Positions 1 through 10,292 of a DNA stretch of 64,000 nucleotides are shown piece by piece. A program made the position numbers and the translations under genes. The notes beneath the pieces were generated by a model. It saw only the letters and a list, made by a program, of their open reading frames with translations, was not told the origin of the DNA and did not search any database. Origin of the DNA: Pycnococcus provasolii (lineage: Eukaryota; Chlorophyta; Pseudoscourfieldiophyceae; Pseudoscourfieldiales); the NCBI GenBank assembly GCA_049487715.1, contig CP150579.1, forward strand, positions 372,001 through 436,000. The letters run 5' to 3'. Within the stretch, counting starts at the first letter, position 1. Each line of letters begins with the position of its first letter.

Positions 1-2
1 CG

Positions 3-1649
3 GAGGAGTACAAGGAGGTGAGCGAAATGCTAAATGTCACAGGCATGCTGACGGTTCCGAACAAAGCGCCGCCATCGAGCAGCGACAATCCAGGAGCCAA
101 GGCGGCGAACTCAGGTGCGGCGTACATTTTCGCTGCGCCACCGTCAACAACGCCAACGCCACCGTCACCGCCACCGCCACCGCCACCGCCGCCGCCACCA
201 ATGCCACCGCCAGCCTCTCATGCGCAAGTGCAGAAAGTGTTTGCATCCGATGACGAGTCCTTGGGACAACTTCGGCCGCGCATTGCAAGTGTCGCAGGAT
301 GGCTTGACGATGGTCGTCGGCACTCCCTATGAGGATACGGGCGCTTCCGATGCAGGAGCTGCGTACGTATATACGCGCGCCGTGCCATCCGGAAACTGGA
401 CGGAAGTCGTGAAGCTGCAGGCGAGCGATAAGCAGGCGTTCGACAACTTCGGCTACTCGGTGTCGACGTCGGCGGACGGAAGCACGGTAGTCGTCGGGGC
501 TCCCTATGAAGATACGGGCGGTACCAACGCAGGAGCTGCGTACGTGTTCACGCGCGGCGGTGGAGCTGCTGGCGCAAACTACACGCAAGTCGCGAAGCTG
601 CTCGCGAGCGATAAGCAGGCGAGCGACCACTTCGGCATATCGGTATCGACGTCGGCGGACGGAAGCACGGTAGTCGTCGGGGCTTGGTATGAGAATACGG
701 GCGGTCGATATGCAGGAGCTGCGTACGTGTTCACGCGCGGCAGTGCTGCTGGCGCAAACTACACGCAAGTCGCGAAGCTGCTCGCGAGCGACAAGCAGGC
801 GTACGACCACTTCGGCTACTCGGTATCGACGTCGGCGGACGGAAGCACGGTAGTCATCGGGGCTCACGGTGAGGATACGGGCGGTTCCGCGGCAGGAGCT
901 GCGTACGTGTTCACGCGCGGCGGTGCTGGCGGCAGCATCAGCTACACGCAAGTCGCGAAGCTGCTGGCGAGTGATAAGCAGGCGTACGACATCTTCGGCT
1001 ACTCGGTATCGACGTCGGCGGACGGAAGCACGGTAGTCGTCGGGGCTTTCGGTGAGGATACGGGCGGTACCAACGCAGGAGCTGCATACGTGTTCACGCG
1101 CGGCGGTGCTGGCGGCACCACCAGCTACACGCAAGTCGCGAAGCTGCAGGCGAGTGATAAGCAGGCATACGACGACTTCGGCTACTCAGTATCGACGTCG
1201 GAGGACGGAAGCACGGTAGTCGTCGGGGCTCGTCGCATGATGAATCCGTGCGGTTCCAATTTCGGAGGAGCTGCGTACGTGTTCACGCGCGGCGGTGCTG
1301 GCGGCACCACCAGCTACACGCAAGTCGCGAAGCTGCAGGCAAGCGATAAGCGGCGGTACGACAACTTCGGTACCTCGGTATCAATTTCTGCTGACGGACG
1401 AACGATCGCCGCTGGTGCGACTAGTAGCGATGGATCTGCCGCGGGGTCATCCATGCTGCTTGAGGGACTCGACCCGTCTTCGGAGGAATACAAGGAGATG
1501 AGCGAAATGCTAAATGTCACAGGCATGCTGACGGTTCCGAACAAAGCGCCTCCTTCGAGCAGCGACAATCCAGGAACCAAGGCGGCGAACTCAGGTGCGG
1601 TGTACATTTTCGCCGCGCCACCGACGACGACGACGACGACGACAACGAC

Positions 1650-1681
<32 letters not shown>

Positions 1682-1848
1682 CCGTGCCACCACCACCGAC
1701 GATTCCGCCTCTTCCCCCCCTTGGCGAACTCCCGGATCCTCCACCGTCGGGTGGCCCTCCAGTCGATAGTGGCAGCTCGCCGACGGCAACGAGCTTACTT
1801 GTCCGCATCGTCTCTGTGGGTGGCGGTGTACTCCTCCTCGTGCTGTAG
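3..1848 (+). CDS. surface protein with FG-GAP-like repeats, 5' end outside window, apparent frameshift
   Basis: The frame is open from the left edge, so the start lies outside the window. Seven repeats of about 61 residues fill roughly bases 245-1480. Each has a core like ASDKQAxDxFGYSVS, then VVVGA and AGAAYVFTRG, resembling FG-GAP/integrin-alpha propeller blades. The block SEMLNVTGMLTVPNKAPP occurs both at bases 24-77 and near 1500-1553, so a whole repeat module has been duplicated. The first block leads into a proline run, the second into a threonine run (about 1621-1681) and a hydrophobic C-terminus suggesting a membrane or GPI anchor. The first block reads in the frame of base 3 and the repeats in the frame of base 115. 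Removing one T of the pair at 261-262 would join them as ASDDES-WDNFG, matching the repeat consensus. An indel, assembly error or very short intron could explain this. An extracellular or cell-wall role is inferred. Confidence 0.72.
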
Positions 1849-2345
1849 CTATATGCTACATCGCTTCGTCGCAACTCGAAGCGGAAAGGGCGCCAAGCAT
1901 ACGCCACAAACTGCAAGACTGGGATTGGGAAACGGGAGAGGTGTGGGTAACAGGTGTGGGTGAACGCGAAATGACACCGGAGACGAGGACTGGGATGACT
2001 TAAGAAGTGTTGTAACACACACAAAACACACAAAGTTGAATTCACCACACCTGACACCACACCACAACCTTAACCACACCACAACCTCAACACACGAACC
2101 ACTGACCAGTGACCACTGACCACTGACCATGAAGGGACAATAAGGTTTAAAATGCATCAAACTCAAACTCAAACTCAAACACGTGTGTTGTTGTGTTATA
2201 TTTTTTGCTACACAAATAAATATCTTTCCATGAACTACTCTTAAATTGTGATAAATAATTCACGAAACCGCGAATCATGATGACGACGACGACGATGATG
2301 GTAACACTGGTAACGGGATAAGTTTTGTATTTTTGTGGTAGTATT
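1849..2345. other. convergent intergenic spacer
   Basis: This spacer separates two genes that point at each other. It becomes AT-rich after about 2150 and holds a short tandem of ACTGACC units near 2098-2128, related to the GACCACTGACC motif in the 5.4-6.1 kb repeats. I see no gene in it. Confidence 0.5.
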
Positions 2346-3527
2346 TTATATGGCGATGCGATCACTGTGGCGGCCGCCGCCGTCGCTGTGGACGACTGTG
2401 CTCGAACTTGCGCGCCGTAAGCTGCCGAAGCCCTTGGAGAAGCCTTTGGAAAGCGAAGACTTTGTCGTCGTGTCAGCGCGGTAACCGCCCGACCGCCGAC
2501 GACGACGCCTCGTGTCCCACGCCATGACGCGCCGGCCAGCCTCGAGGCCGCAAACCACCGCGAGCATCGCAAACACCAGGTAGCCATTGTTCCGCGCAAC
2601 CACGCGGTACGCAAACGAGCAGCCGAACGTTATGGCTGCAGGTGGCAGTCCAACCATCATGCCCACGATGTCGTACAGGAGCGCGTGAAGCAGCCAGACG
2701 AAGAAACCTAGCAGGATACTCGCGCCAGCGCTGAAGCCGGTGTGAAGCTGCTCGAGACCGGGGCTCGAGCTGACGTCCATCGGTGTGAACAGCCGCATCA
2801 TGCTCGGTGTGTCGACGAATGCCACAAAGTAAAGAAGGAGGACGGAACTCGTGATGGACACGTAGATGAGAGGCATATCTGGCTGCAGGTCTCGTGCACT
2901 TGAAAGCCTCTGCAGTGTATTTCGTATATTTGTGTTTGAAAAGTTGTGTCGTGTGGTCGTTTCGCGTTAGCGTCAGGTTATCGAAAAATAAAAAACAAGA
3001 AAAGACAAAAGCCAACAAGGATCAGACAAAAATAAATAAAAGAAAAGAAAAAAACGTACGTCGTCATCTGCCACTCGCAGTGCAAGTTCGCCACGTTTAC
3101 CGGCGTCTGCGTCGCCAGCCCCGTCAGCCGCGGCACCAGCCGCGGCATCGACGCAGAACTGCAACAGCGTTTCACCTGGGTGCCTTCGAGCGGGCGTGTT
3201 GACGCCTTGGTGTTCGTCCGGCGAACTTCCGTGTCTTGCCGACTCGAGTCCCTCTGAGCTAGAAGCTCTTGCGTGGTACGCCGTTGACGTGGACGTCGAG
3301 CTGCTCGGCACTTCGGCGTCAAAGTCCGCGTCACTCGCACTCCACGCCCGAGGCAATCCTGCGTCGTCGATTTGTGCGGACGACCTCACTCTCCTGTTGA
3401 TCCCGCCCATGGTACTCGCCATGACCATGTTCGGCTCCGTGCGTGTACGAATCTGGCGGAAGAACGCGCCGAACGGAAAAAAACCCGGTACAGCCGCGGC
3501 CTCCACTTGCCCTGAGCCTTCGAGCAC
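2346..3527 (-). CDS. two-exon membrane protein of unknown function
   Basis: Exon 1 runs 3527-3060 (156 codons from an ATG) and exon 2 2882-2346. The intron 3059-2883 (177 bp) has a GTACGT donor, a CTAAC-like branch motif and a CTGCAG acceptor. It is in phase 0 and joins ADDD to PDMPLIYVS, giving about 334 residues. The N-terminal half is low-complexity, rich in Ser, Ala and Asp. The exon 2 part has hydrophobic stretches consistent with three or four membrane segments: the start (PLIYVSITSSVLLLYFVAF), a stretch around ILLGFFVWLLHALLYDIVGM, and one around GYLVFAMLAVVCGL. These are followed by an Arg-rich tail. I do not recognise the family. Without the splice, exon 1 would run into a Phe/Leu-rich tail encoded by intron sequence. 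The upstream limit is less certain than the splice. Confidence 0.6.
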
Positions 3528-3766
3528 AAACTGCGTGTCTCAAGTAGCACGAAACTCACAAAAACACCACGAAACGAGACTCTATGCGCACATATATAGA
3601 CTATCAAAGAAAAAACACACACGAAAAGTAAAAAAGCACAAGTACAAGCACAAGTACAAGCACAAGCAGCACAAGAAGCGGCCGCGGAGAGAAATGGAAA
3701 TGCCCGTTAAGAGTAGAAGGAGAGAAGAAGGCCGGCGAGTAAAGTGCTTGAGATGGGCCGAGCTTG

Positions 3767-3767
<1 letters not shown>

Positions 3768-3806
<39 letters not shown>
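3768..3806. repeat. (CA)n microsatellite
   Basis: An almost pure CA dinucleotide run of about 38 bases, visible directly. Confidence 0.97.
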
Positions 3807-3810
<4 letters not shown>

Positions 3811-4404
3811 GGCGGGCTTGCTCCTGGGCGAGAACAACACACAGACGTGGGTGGGAGCTCCCTTGGAGAACCCACTCACGAGCAACGAGGCACGAGCAAC
3901 GAGGCACTCACGCAACGCAACGCAACGCAACGCAACGCACTCACGCACTCACGCACGAGCCCCCCTGGGGGGACCGCTGCAACGCTGCACTGTTGCACAG
4001 CACAGGACCGCACGCCCACGTTAGCCACTCGTACTCGACGGCCCACGCCCACGGCGAGGCACCGCTGCCCAGTTGTTTGCAATGCACAGTTTGCAATGCA
4101 CAGTTTGCGATGCACTGCACGGTTTCTCAAGGAGCTCGAAGTGTCAGTGGCCTCACACTGCACTGCACTGCACTGCACTGGCCCACTTCTGGGGTGGTGA
4201 ACTGGTGATTGGGCGAGTGGAACGCCGAGACGAGACGAGACGACAACAGGCATCGACAAAAAAGGCCCTGTGCTGTGCTCATTCTTTCCTGCCTCGAAGA
4301 CTACCGTACGACTCGTCGACCGGTGTGTTTGTGCTTTGCTTTGCTTTGCTTTGGGCCTTTGGGCCTTGGCTTCCCGACATTTGGTCTCGCCGCTACGCTA
4401 CCCG

Positions 4405-4688
4405 GTAGTACAGTCATTTGTTCTCAGTTGGCCTGACTTTGGACTTTTTGGGAACTCAAATCGTCGAACTTTTGGCCGAACTTTTGGTCGGTGGGCTCGA
4501 ACTCGATTAGAACTATTGGCAAACTTTTCGAGAACAAATGGTTGTTGAACGGGAGATTTTGGTCGCAAAAATGCGGCATTGAGGGCCCCGACCAAATCTG
4601 CCGACCAAAAAAGTTCGACGATTTGCAAAAGTTATTTTAATGAAGAGCCTCAAAAGTCAGGCCAACTGAGAACAAATGACTGTACTAC
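4405..4688. mobile_element. MITE-like fold-back element with 36-bp perfect terminal inverted repeats
   Basis: Bases 4405-4440 (GTAGTACAGTCATTTG...) are the exact reverse complement of 4653-4688. Further inside, both arms carry imperfect copies of a CAAATCGTCGAACTTTT...GGTCGG block. The element is about 284 bp, AT-richer than nearby genes, and has no credible coding sequence. This fits a non-autonomous DNA transposon or MITE. I cannot see a clear target-site duplication, so the family is unassigned. Confidence 0.7.
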
Positions 4689-5072
4689 ATTACGCAGCTG
4701 GCCTCGCTTCTTGGCTTCTTGGCTTCTTGGCTTCTTTCATCAACCGGCGTGGTGTGCGCACCGTTTTGCTGTGTGCTTTCCTTGGGCCTTGGCCAACGTC
4801 GTGTGTTTTCTTCGTTTTCCCGTCGGCTCGCTCCAACTTCCAAGCCTCATCAAACTCGTCCTCGTCCTCGTTCTTTCTGCTCGTTGGCTCGACCTGTCGT
4901 TTTGCACGGTTTCGCCTTTTTTGTTTCGATGCAGCACAGCAGTGGCTAACTACTATCCGCTGAGCAGTTAAAGCACGGGCAGGTGGTACAGTTATCATGC
5001 ATACCGTACCACTTTACCAGAAAAATGGATGGATTGTGTCACTGGTGATGCAATGGTCCACGCTCAGCTTAG

Positions 5073-5088
5073 GTACCTTTAAAGGTAC
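5073..5088. repeat. 16-bp perfect palindrome
   Basis: GTACCTTTAAAGGTAC reads the same on both strands. Related GTACCTTT motifs recur about 50 bp downstream. Function unknown. Confidence 0.8.
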
Positions 5089-5437
5089 AGGAAGGAGGCC
5101 GCGGCCTTTTGGCCATACGGGTACCTTTACCGTTTGAACTTTGAAGTACCGGTTGCCCCCCCTTGTTTCGGGGCAATCCTGGACAAAATTGCCCGTGTTA
5201 CCATATCGAGTTTTCTCGCATACTGTACAGTCCTTTACACTAGTACATACGTTCCTTTTTCGGCAGCTGGCGAGCAGGAAGGTAGGTGGAAACCGGGATC
5301 CCCCCCCGAATGGCCCGAAGAAGACAAAACGCTGATTGGGGCCCCCCCTTCTTCTTGACCCTTCCCTTTTGAAGTCTCTTATGAAGTAATTCTTGACCAT
5401 GTGCCCAAACGGGAAACTAGTTTAGGAAACTGAGCTT

Positions 5438-5488
5438 ACAGTAAACTGTAAAGGTTTCCAGACGGTGACCACTGACAGCAATTGACCA
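5438..5488 (+). repeat. 51-bp dispersed direct repeat, copy 1
   Basis: This block (ACAGTAAACTGTAAAGG... ending ATTGACCA) recurs base for base at 5960-6010. It is followed by a TGACCATGCGGCCAAACGGG motif that also appears near 6119-6138. A partial form (CAGACGGTGA...GACCACTGAC) lies near 6070-6100. These are probably remnants of one repeat family. Confidence 0.8.
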
Positions 5489-5780
5489 ATTGAGTAATTG
5501 ACCATGCGGCCAAACGGGAAACTAAAGTAGCACCTTTACTGAGCTTCTATTATAAAAAGTAGAGATTGCAATGGGGATTTGTTGTTAACTTTGGTTTCGG
5601 AAAAAAGTTGCCTCTCCCTAATAAAAAAGTTTTCTCGACCTAACGTCGGGATTCCTAAAAGTTGCGCCACCCTTATGCCCGTTGTAGCACTGCGGACAAA
5701 ATAACGGGAATCCCGACTTAAAGCGTTTCCCGCCGCGCCCTCCGACCAAACACAATTCCTGGACTTACCATAACGGGAAT

Positions 5781-5868
5781 GGGCTGAATTTCCCACAACG
5801 GGAACGTATAACCAGGAAATCAATGGGCTCAATTTCCCACAACGGGAACGTATAACCAGGAAATCGCA
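5781..5868 (+). repeat. 44-bp tandem repeat, two copies
   Basis: Units begin GGGCTGAATTTCCCACAACG at 5781 and GGGCTCAATTTCCCACAACG at 5825 and match nearly throughout, ending in ACCAGGAAATC. The ACGGGAA core is common in the surrounding 500 bp. Confidence 0.85.
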
Positions 5869-5959
5869 TGTCGTTCCCGTTCAAGGCCACCGACCAAACT
5901 GTGCAACGGGGAGTTCCCCCCTCCCATGCGGGGCGTAGCCTGCAACAAGCTTCGCTTGT

Positions 5960-6010
5960 ACAGTAAACTGTAAAGGTTTCCAGACGGTGACCACTGACAG
6001 CAATTGACCA
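5960..6010 (+). repeat. 51-bp dispersed direct repeat, copy 2
   Basis: Identical to 5438-5488. The flanks differ beyond the shared downstream TGACCATGCGGCC motif, so this is a dispersed rather than a simple tandem repeat. Confidence 0.8.
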
Positions 6011-6867
6011 CCTAACCAATTGACCATGCGGCCATACGGGAAAATGAGTCTAATGAGAGAAAATGAGCTTACAGACGGTGAGACGGTGACCACTGACCAC
6101 CTGTGACACCATGTGAACTGACCATGCGGCCAAACGGGAAACTATCATGGCAAAACCACCAAAACCGCCAATAATGCCATCGCAAGTCGCCCATGTACAG
6201 TGTACATCTAGATTGGCGGCGACGGGAACCCTCCTTTTTTTCATTTTTTATTTTTTTCATTTTTTTCATTTTTTTTATTTTTTTTTTATCTCGGGAAGCG
6301 CGAGTGTTTCTTCGCCGCTGCCCGGTGGCCAGCCGCAGCCGCATCCAGCCCAGCCCAGCCCGCATATGCAGCCGCGGCGGCCCACGCCTCCAGCCCCCGG
6401 GCAAGCAACAAGCACCTGCCGGCCCGATCCGCATCCGCATCCGCATCCGAAATCCGAAACCGATCGGCGAGCGCATCGCATCATTTCATTTTCATTTTCA
6501 TTTCGTTTCATTTCATTTCGTTTTGGGCACTCGACTGATTTGATTCTGCGCCCGATCGACGTTTTCGTTGAGTTTCAGTTTCAAGTTCGTCGGCTCCGTG
6601 GCGCTTTGCCTGGCTCTGCTTTGCGCTCTGGCTCTGCTTTGGCGTGCTCTCCGCTTTGTGCTCTTTGGCGGCCTCTTTGGCGGCCTCTTTGGTCTTGTTG
6701 GCCTGGCATATCTTTGTACGGAGCGGCCGGTGCCGCAAGGTGGTTATTTTGGTATTATTTTTCCATAATAAAATAAAATAAATATTCCACCTTACCGAAT
6801 AGATACAGTAAGCTTATAGGCTCTTGCAGATATACGCAGATATACACATACACATACATCTCTCGAT

Positions 6868-8280
6868 ATGTCCTCCTCCTTCTTCAAGGACGTGTCGAGC
6901 TGGTTCAACGGCGACACAGGTGGCGACACAAAAGCTTCACAAGACGGAGACGGAACATCAAGCAGCGGCGCAGCAGATATGGCGGTGCGCGATCCCACTG
7001 CCGCCGCCGAGCCAGCGGGAGCGGCGGACGCTTCCGCGGAAGAACCGCCGGAAGAGAAGAAAGCGCTCTGGGCGGAAGTGTCATCCTACGTCGGACGGGA
7101 CGTCCTCTCGCTCATTTCGCTTCCCATCTGGCTCATGGAACCGACATCGTCGCTGCAAAAAGTCGCAGAGACGTTCGAGTACGCGAGCATACTTGACGTC
7201 GCAGCAAAGCACGACGACCCGAACATGAGGGTGGCGCTCGTCGCGGCGTTCGGCGTGAGCGCGTACGCCGGTATCGAGAGGACGTTCAAGCCGTTTAACC
7301 CCATCTTGGGCGAGACGTTCCAGCTCAGCGAAAAGGACGGGAAGTTCCACCTTCTCGCAGAGCAGGTGAGCCACCACCCGCCCATCTCAGCAACAGCCGC
7401 CAAGGGAGAAGGGTGGACGTACCTGCTCGTCTCCAAGCCGAAGACGAAGTTCCTCGGAAACTCCGTCGAGGTGTACCCCATCGGCCGGACGCGCGTCACC
7501 TTCCCCGAGCACGGAGAGACGTACTACCTGCTCCCGCCGACGTCCAAGGCGCACAACATCATCATGGGAAGCACTTGGGTCGACACGTACGGCACGCTCG
7601 AGGTGAGGAGCGCGGACGGGAAGGGCGGCGCCGCCAGGAGGTGCATCCTGAACCTCAGCGAGTGCGGCTGGTTCGGCGCCGACCGCTACCAGGTGAAGGG
7701 CGTCGTCAAGGACGAGGCGGGCGAGTGCAAGCTCGCCATCGAGGGCAAGTGGAACTTCGGGCTGGACGTGTACGCGTGCGACGCCAAGACGGGCGCCAAG
7801 ACGGGAAATCCGCAGCCCATCTACCGCGTCTCGCCCATGCCGTCGCCCGAAATCAAGGGCAAGTACAACTTCACGCGCTTCTGCCGCTTCCTCAACCAGC
7901 TTCCCGAGGAGGGGCCGAACCAGCCGCCGCTGCTCGCAACGGACAGCCGCATCCGCCCAGACCGCTGGAACCTGGACTTGGGCGACGACAACACGGCATC
8001 CGCGGCGAAGGCGGTGCTTGAGACACAGCAGCGAGCTGAAGCTGCGACGCGCAAGGAGAAGGGGTTGGCATTTCAGCCGAGACACTTCGCCGAGGTGAGT
8101 GACGCGGAGGCGAACCTTCAGCCTGACGAGCCGCCCATGGACGACATCCCCATGTTCGAGCTCACTTCCAAACCTGAAGCTCCCCACGAGACTGTGCCTG
8201 GCAAGGTGGCCGGTGCGCCGCAGGGTGAGGGCCAGCCTCCGGCGTTCGCGCCGTGGGAGTTCGCACCTGCACCGAACTAG
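6868..8280 (+). CDS. oxysterol-binding protein-related protein (ORP)
   Basis: A 470-residue intronless reading frame from ATG. It carries the hallmark EQVSHHPP signature (Glu at residue 165) and the upstream KPFNPILGETFQ motif (about residues 141-152), both diagnostic of the OSBP/ORP lipid-transfer fold. The first 60-70 residues are Ala/Glu-rich with no PH domain, so this is a short ORP. Known members exchange sterols or PI4P between membranes at contact sites; the ligand here cannot be told. Near the C-terminus, WNLDLGDDNTASAAKAVLE and a Glu/Lys-rich stretch match the usual end of the ORP domain, followed by a Pro-rich tail. The gene is convergent with the CFAP53-like gene, with 368 bp between stops. 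Confidence 0.93.
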   Translation: MSSSFFKDVSSWFNGDTGGDTKASQDGDGTSSSGAADMAVRDPTAAAEPAGAADASAEEPPEEKKALWAEVSSYVGRDVLSLISLPIWLMEPTSSLQKVAETFEYASILDVAAKHDDPNMRVALVAAFGVSAYAGIERTFKPFNPILGETFQLSEKDGKFHLLAEQVSHHPPISATAAKGEGWTYLLVSKPKTKFLGNSVEVYPIGRTRVTFPEHGETYYLLPPTSKAHNIIMGSTWVDTYGTLEVRSADGKGGAARRCILNLSECGWFGADRYQVKGVVKDEAGECKLAIEGKWNFGLDVYACDAKTGAKTGNPQPIYRVSPMPSPEIKGKYNFTRFCRFLNQLPEEGPNQPPLLATDSRIRPDRWNLDLGDDNTASAAKAVLETQQRAEAATRKEKGLAFQPRHFAEVSDAEANLQPDEPPMDDIPMFELTSKPEAPHETVPGKVAGAPQGEGQPPAFAPWEFAPAPN

Positions 8281-8648
8281 AATCTGATGGAGACATTTTT
8301 GAAGAGATTTCTGCTTGATTTCTTTCTTTCCTCCCTATATACATATGCGTTGTATTAAAATAAATACCAGCTTATGATTCAGTAACGTAAATAAATTGAC
8401 AGATACCCTACCGTACTTAGAGTTTTATTTATGAACTTAGACTATGTTTTTCATACTGTATGCCTCTTCTCTGTTCTTCTCTGTCCTTTTTCGGTCACGG
8501 GTGTGGTTGGTTGGTCATACGGTATGTAATAACAACATTGCTTTTTTACTGCAGGTAGTTTTTTTCATCCCATCATTGGAGTCAATCCGTTTCGTCTTCG
8601 GCTGCCTGTTAAAAAAACACTGTCAGCTTTTGTGTTTTTTTTTGGCCT
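8281..8648. other. convergent 3' spacer
   Basis: AT-rich sequence between two convergent stop codons, presumably both 3' UTRs. No gene seen. Confidence 0.5.
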
Positions 8649-10292
8649 CTAGGTAAACCACTGAGTGCTCTTGCGCCCGTAGTTAATCTTCGGCCGCTCA
8701 GGGTTGGCGATGTCGCGGTCCACCAGTCCCATGTACGCAGCCTCGGCACGGTGCGCACCCTCGATCTCGCGCTGGCGCTGCAGCGCCTCCATCTCCTTCC
8801 GATCCTCCTTGGCACGGATCTGCGCCACCACCTCCATTTGGTGCTGCTTCGCAGCCGCCCGCCGCCGCGCCGCAAACTCCGCCTCCACGGCATCCATCGC
8901 ATCCGTCTCCTCATTCGCGAGCTCCCTCTCGCGCACCCGATCATCCGCTCCCATCATCGCAAGCTTCTGCTTCTCGGCGATCTGTGCCTGACGCACGCGA
9001 TCCACCTCCGCCATAAGGTCCCGGCGCATCTGCTCCTCGCGGTCCTTCTGCGCCTGCATCTGAGCAGCCTTGCGATCAGCCTCCGCCTGCACCGCCTCCT
9101 CAAACGCGTTCTCGGACTCCGCCTCGATGCGCATCGCAACCTCGAGGTGCTGCCTGTACATGCGCGCCTGCTCGCGCCGCTTGTCCTTCAGCTGCGCCTC
9201 GCGCTCCTCCTCCTCCATCGCCCGCTTTACAGCCGCGTCGACGATCGCCTTGTCGAGCGCCCGCTCCTCCGCCTCGATCCGCTCAACCTCGGTCATCTTG
9301 ATGAGGTTGAACTCAGCCACTTCGTCGCGGTGCTTCCTGGCGTGCCGTTTGCGCTCCTCCTCAGCCTCGGCTGCGAGTCGGTCGTCGTTTGCCCACTTCG
9401 CCTTCATCTCCCGCACGTCCTCCGCGTGCTCCTGCGCCGCGATGCCGCGGCGCTCAATCACCGCGGACATCTGGTCGTTCAGCGCGCGGATGCCCTGCTC
9501 TTCGAGCAGCTTGCGGTTGCGCTGGTCTTGCTGGAACCTCTGCTCCTTCTTCATCCGATCCTGCTCGTACATCGCGTCGAACTCCAGCGTCTGCGCAACC
9601 TCGGCGCGCAGCCGCTCGTACTTCTCATCCACCTGTGTCTTGCGCGCCTCCGCCACTTCCATGGTGTTCATCTGGCTGTCGCGCGCGCGCAGCGGGTCGC
9701 ACGACATCCTCCACTGGATGTAGTTTTGCTCGTTGACGTAGGCGACGCGTTCCCGTTCACGCTCCGCCTTGAGCGCCTTGGCACGCTCCATGAGTGCCGC
9801 GCGCTGCTTAGCCGGGTCGGGCTTCGCGCTCTGCGCAAGCTCCGCCTGGATCGCCTGATCTTCTGCCCACAGCTTGTCTGACAGGCGCTGACGCCGCGCG
9901 TCGAGCGCCGCCTCAGCCTTCGCCTGCAGTTCGCGGTACCGCAACGCTGCAACGTTCTTGGCGATCTTTTCGCCAGACTTTTGCTCCCAGAGCGCGAGTT
10001 CCGTAAGCTCCTGCTGTTTGCGCGCATCCTGCTGGTTCAGGGAGAGCTGTTGCGTGTATTCGCGGTTTTTCAAGATGCGCTGCAAGCCGCTATTTTTTGC
10101 CTGAAGTAAGAAGAGTCAAGTTAAGAATCGCGGGATGCGTGTGTGTGCGAGATGCGAGACGGCGTGAGTGTTGAGTTGAGAAGAAGATTTGAGAAGATGT
10201 GTTCGTCCGGCGGCTTTCACCACTTCACTTCCTTCACTTCCTCCTCCTACTTCGGTGAACACGAAGAAAGCGAAACGCACCTTTGACGCCAT
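8649..10292 (-). CDS. CFAP53-like ciliary coiled-coil (trichohyalin-plectin-homology) protein
   Basis: The main exon (10100-8649) encodes a continuous, highly charged alpha-helical protein rich in Glu, Arg, Ala and Gln, typical of trichohyalin-plectin-homology proteins. The block YIQWRMSCDPLRARDSQ resembles the CFAP53 (CCDC11) family, whose members are microtubule inner proteins of ciliary doublets. The main frame has no ATG at its 5' end. A 12-base first exon, 10292-10281 (ATG GCG TCA AAG), solves this. It is followed by a 180-bp intron with a GTGCGT donor and a TTACTTCAG acceptor, in phase 0. The product then begins MASKAKNSGLQRILKN and is about 487 residues, close to CFAP53 length. It implies that the organism makes or once made flagella. 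Other TPH proteins such as CFAP45 are possible alternatives. Confidence 0.75.

Larger units (their letters stand above)
3528..6867. other. repeat-rich gene-poor region
   Basis: About 3.3 kb without a convincing gene. It holds a (CA)n tract at 3768-3806, ACGCA runs near 3910-3955, GCACT and TTTGCAATGCACAG short tandems near 4076-4180, a fold-back element, dispersed repeats at 5.4-6.1 kb, and a T-rich then CCGCATC-rich stretch at 6230-6460. Open frames here are low-complexity and show no domain. Confidence 0.6.

Noticed and set aside
37-1134. 365-codon minus-strand frame opposite the FG-GAP-like repeats
   Set aside because: Its repeats simply mirror those of the sense gene, which ends in a proper hydrophobic tail and stop.
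3900-4180. CRISPR-like array from the ACGCA and GCACT repeats
   Set aside because: Units are short and contiguous, with no spacers of even length, in a eukaryotic context; simple sequence.
6147-6776. 209-codon plus-strand frame in the repeat-rich region
   Set aside because: Built from T-runs, CCGCATC repeats and CTCTGG repeats; no domain and no gene-like codon use.
7387-8187. 266-codon minus-strand frame over the oxysterol-binding protein gene
   Set aside because: Shadow of a gene with unmistakable EQVSHHPP.
8751-9881. 376-codon plus-strand frame over the CFAP53-like gene
   Set aside because: A Leu/Arg/His-rich shadow of a Glu/Arg-rich coding sequence, with no domain.
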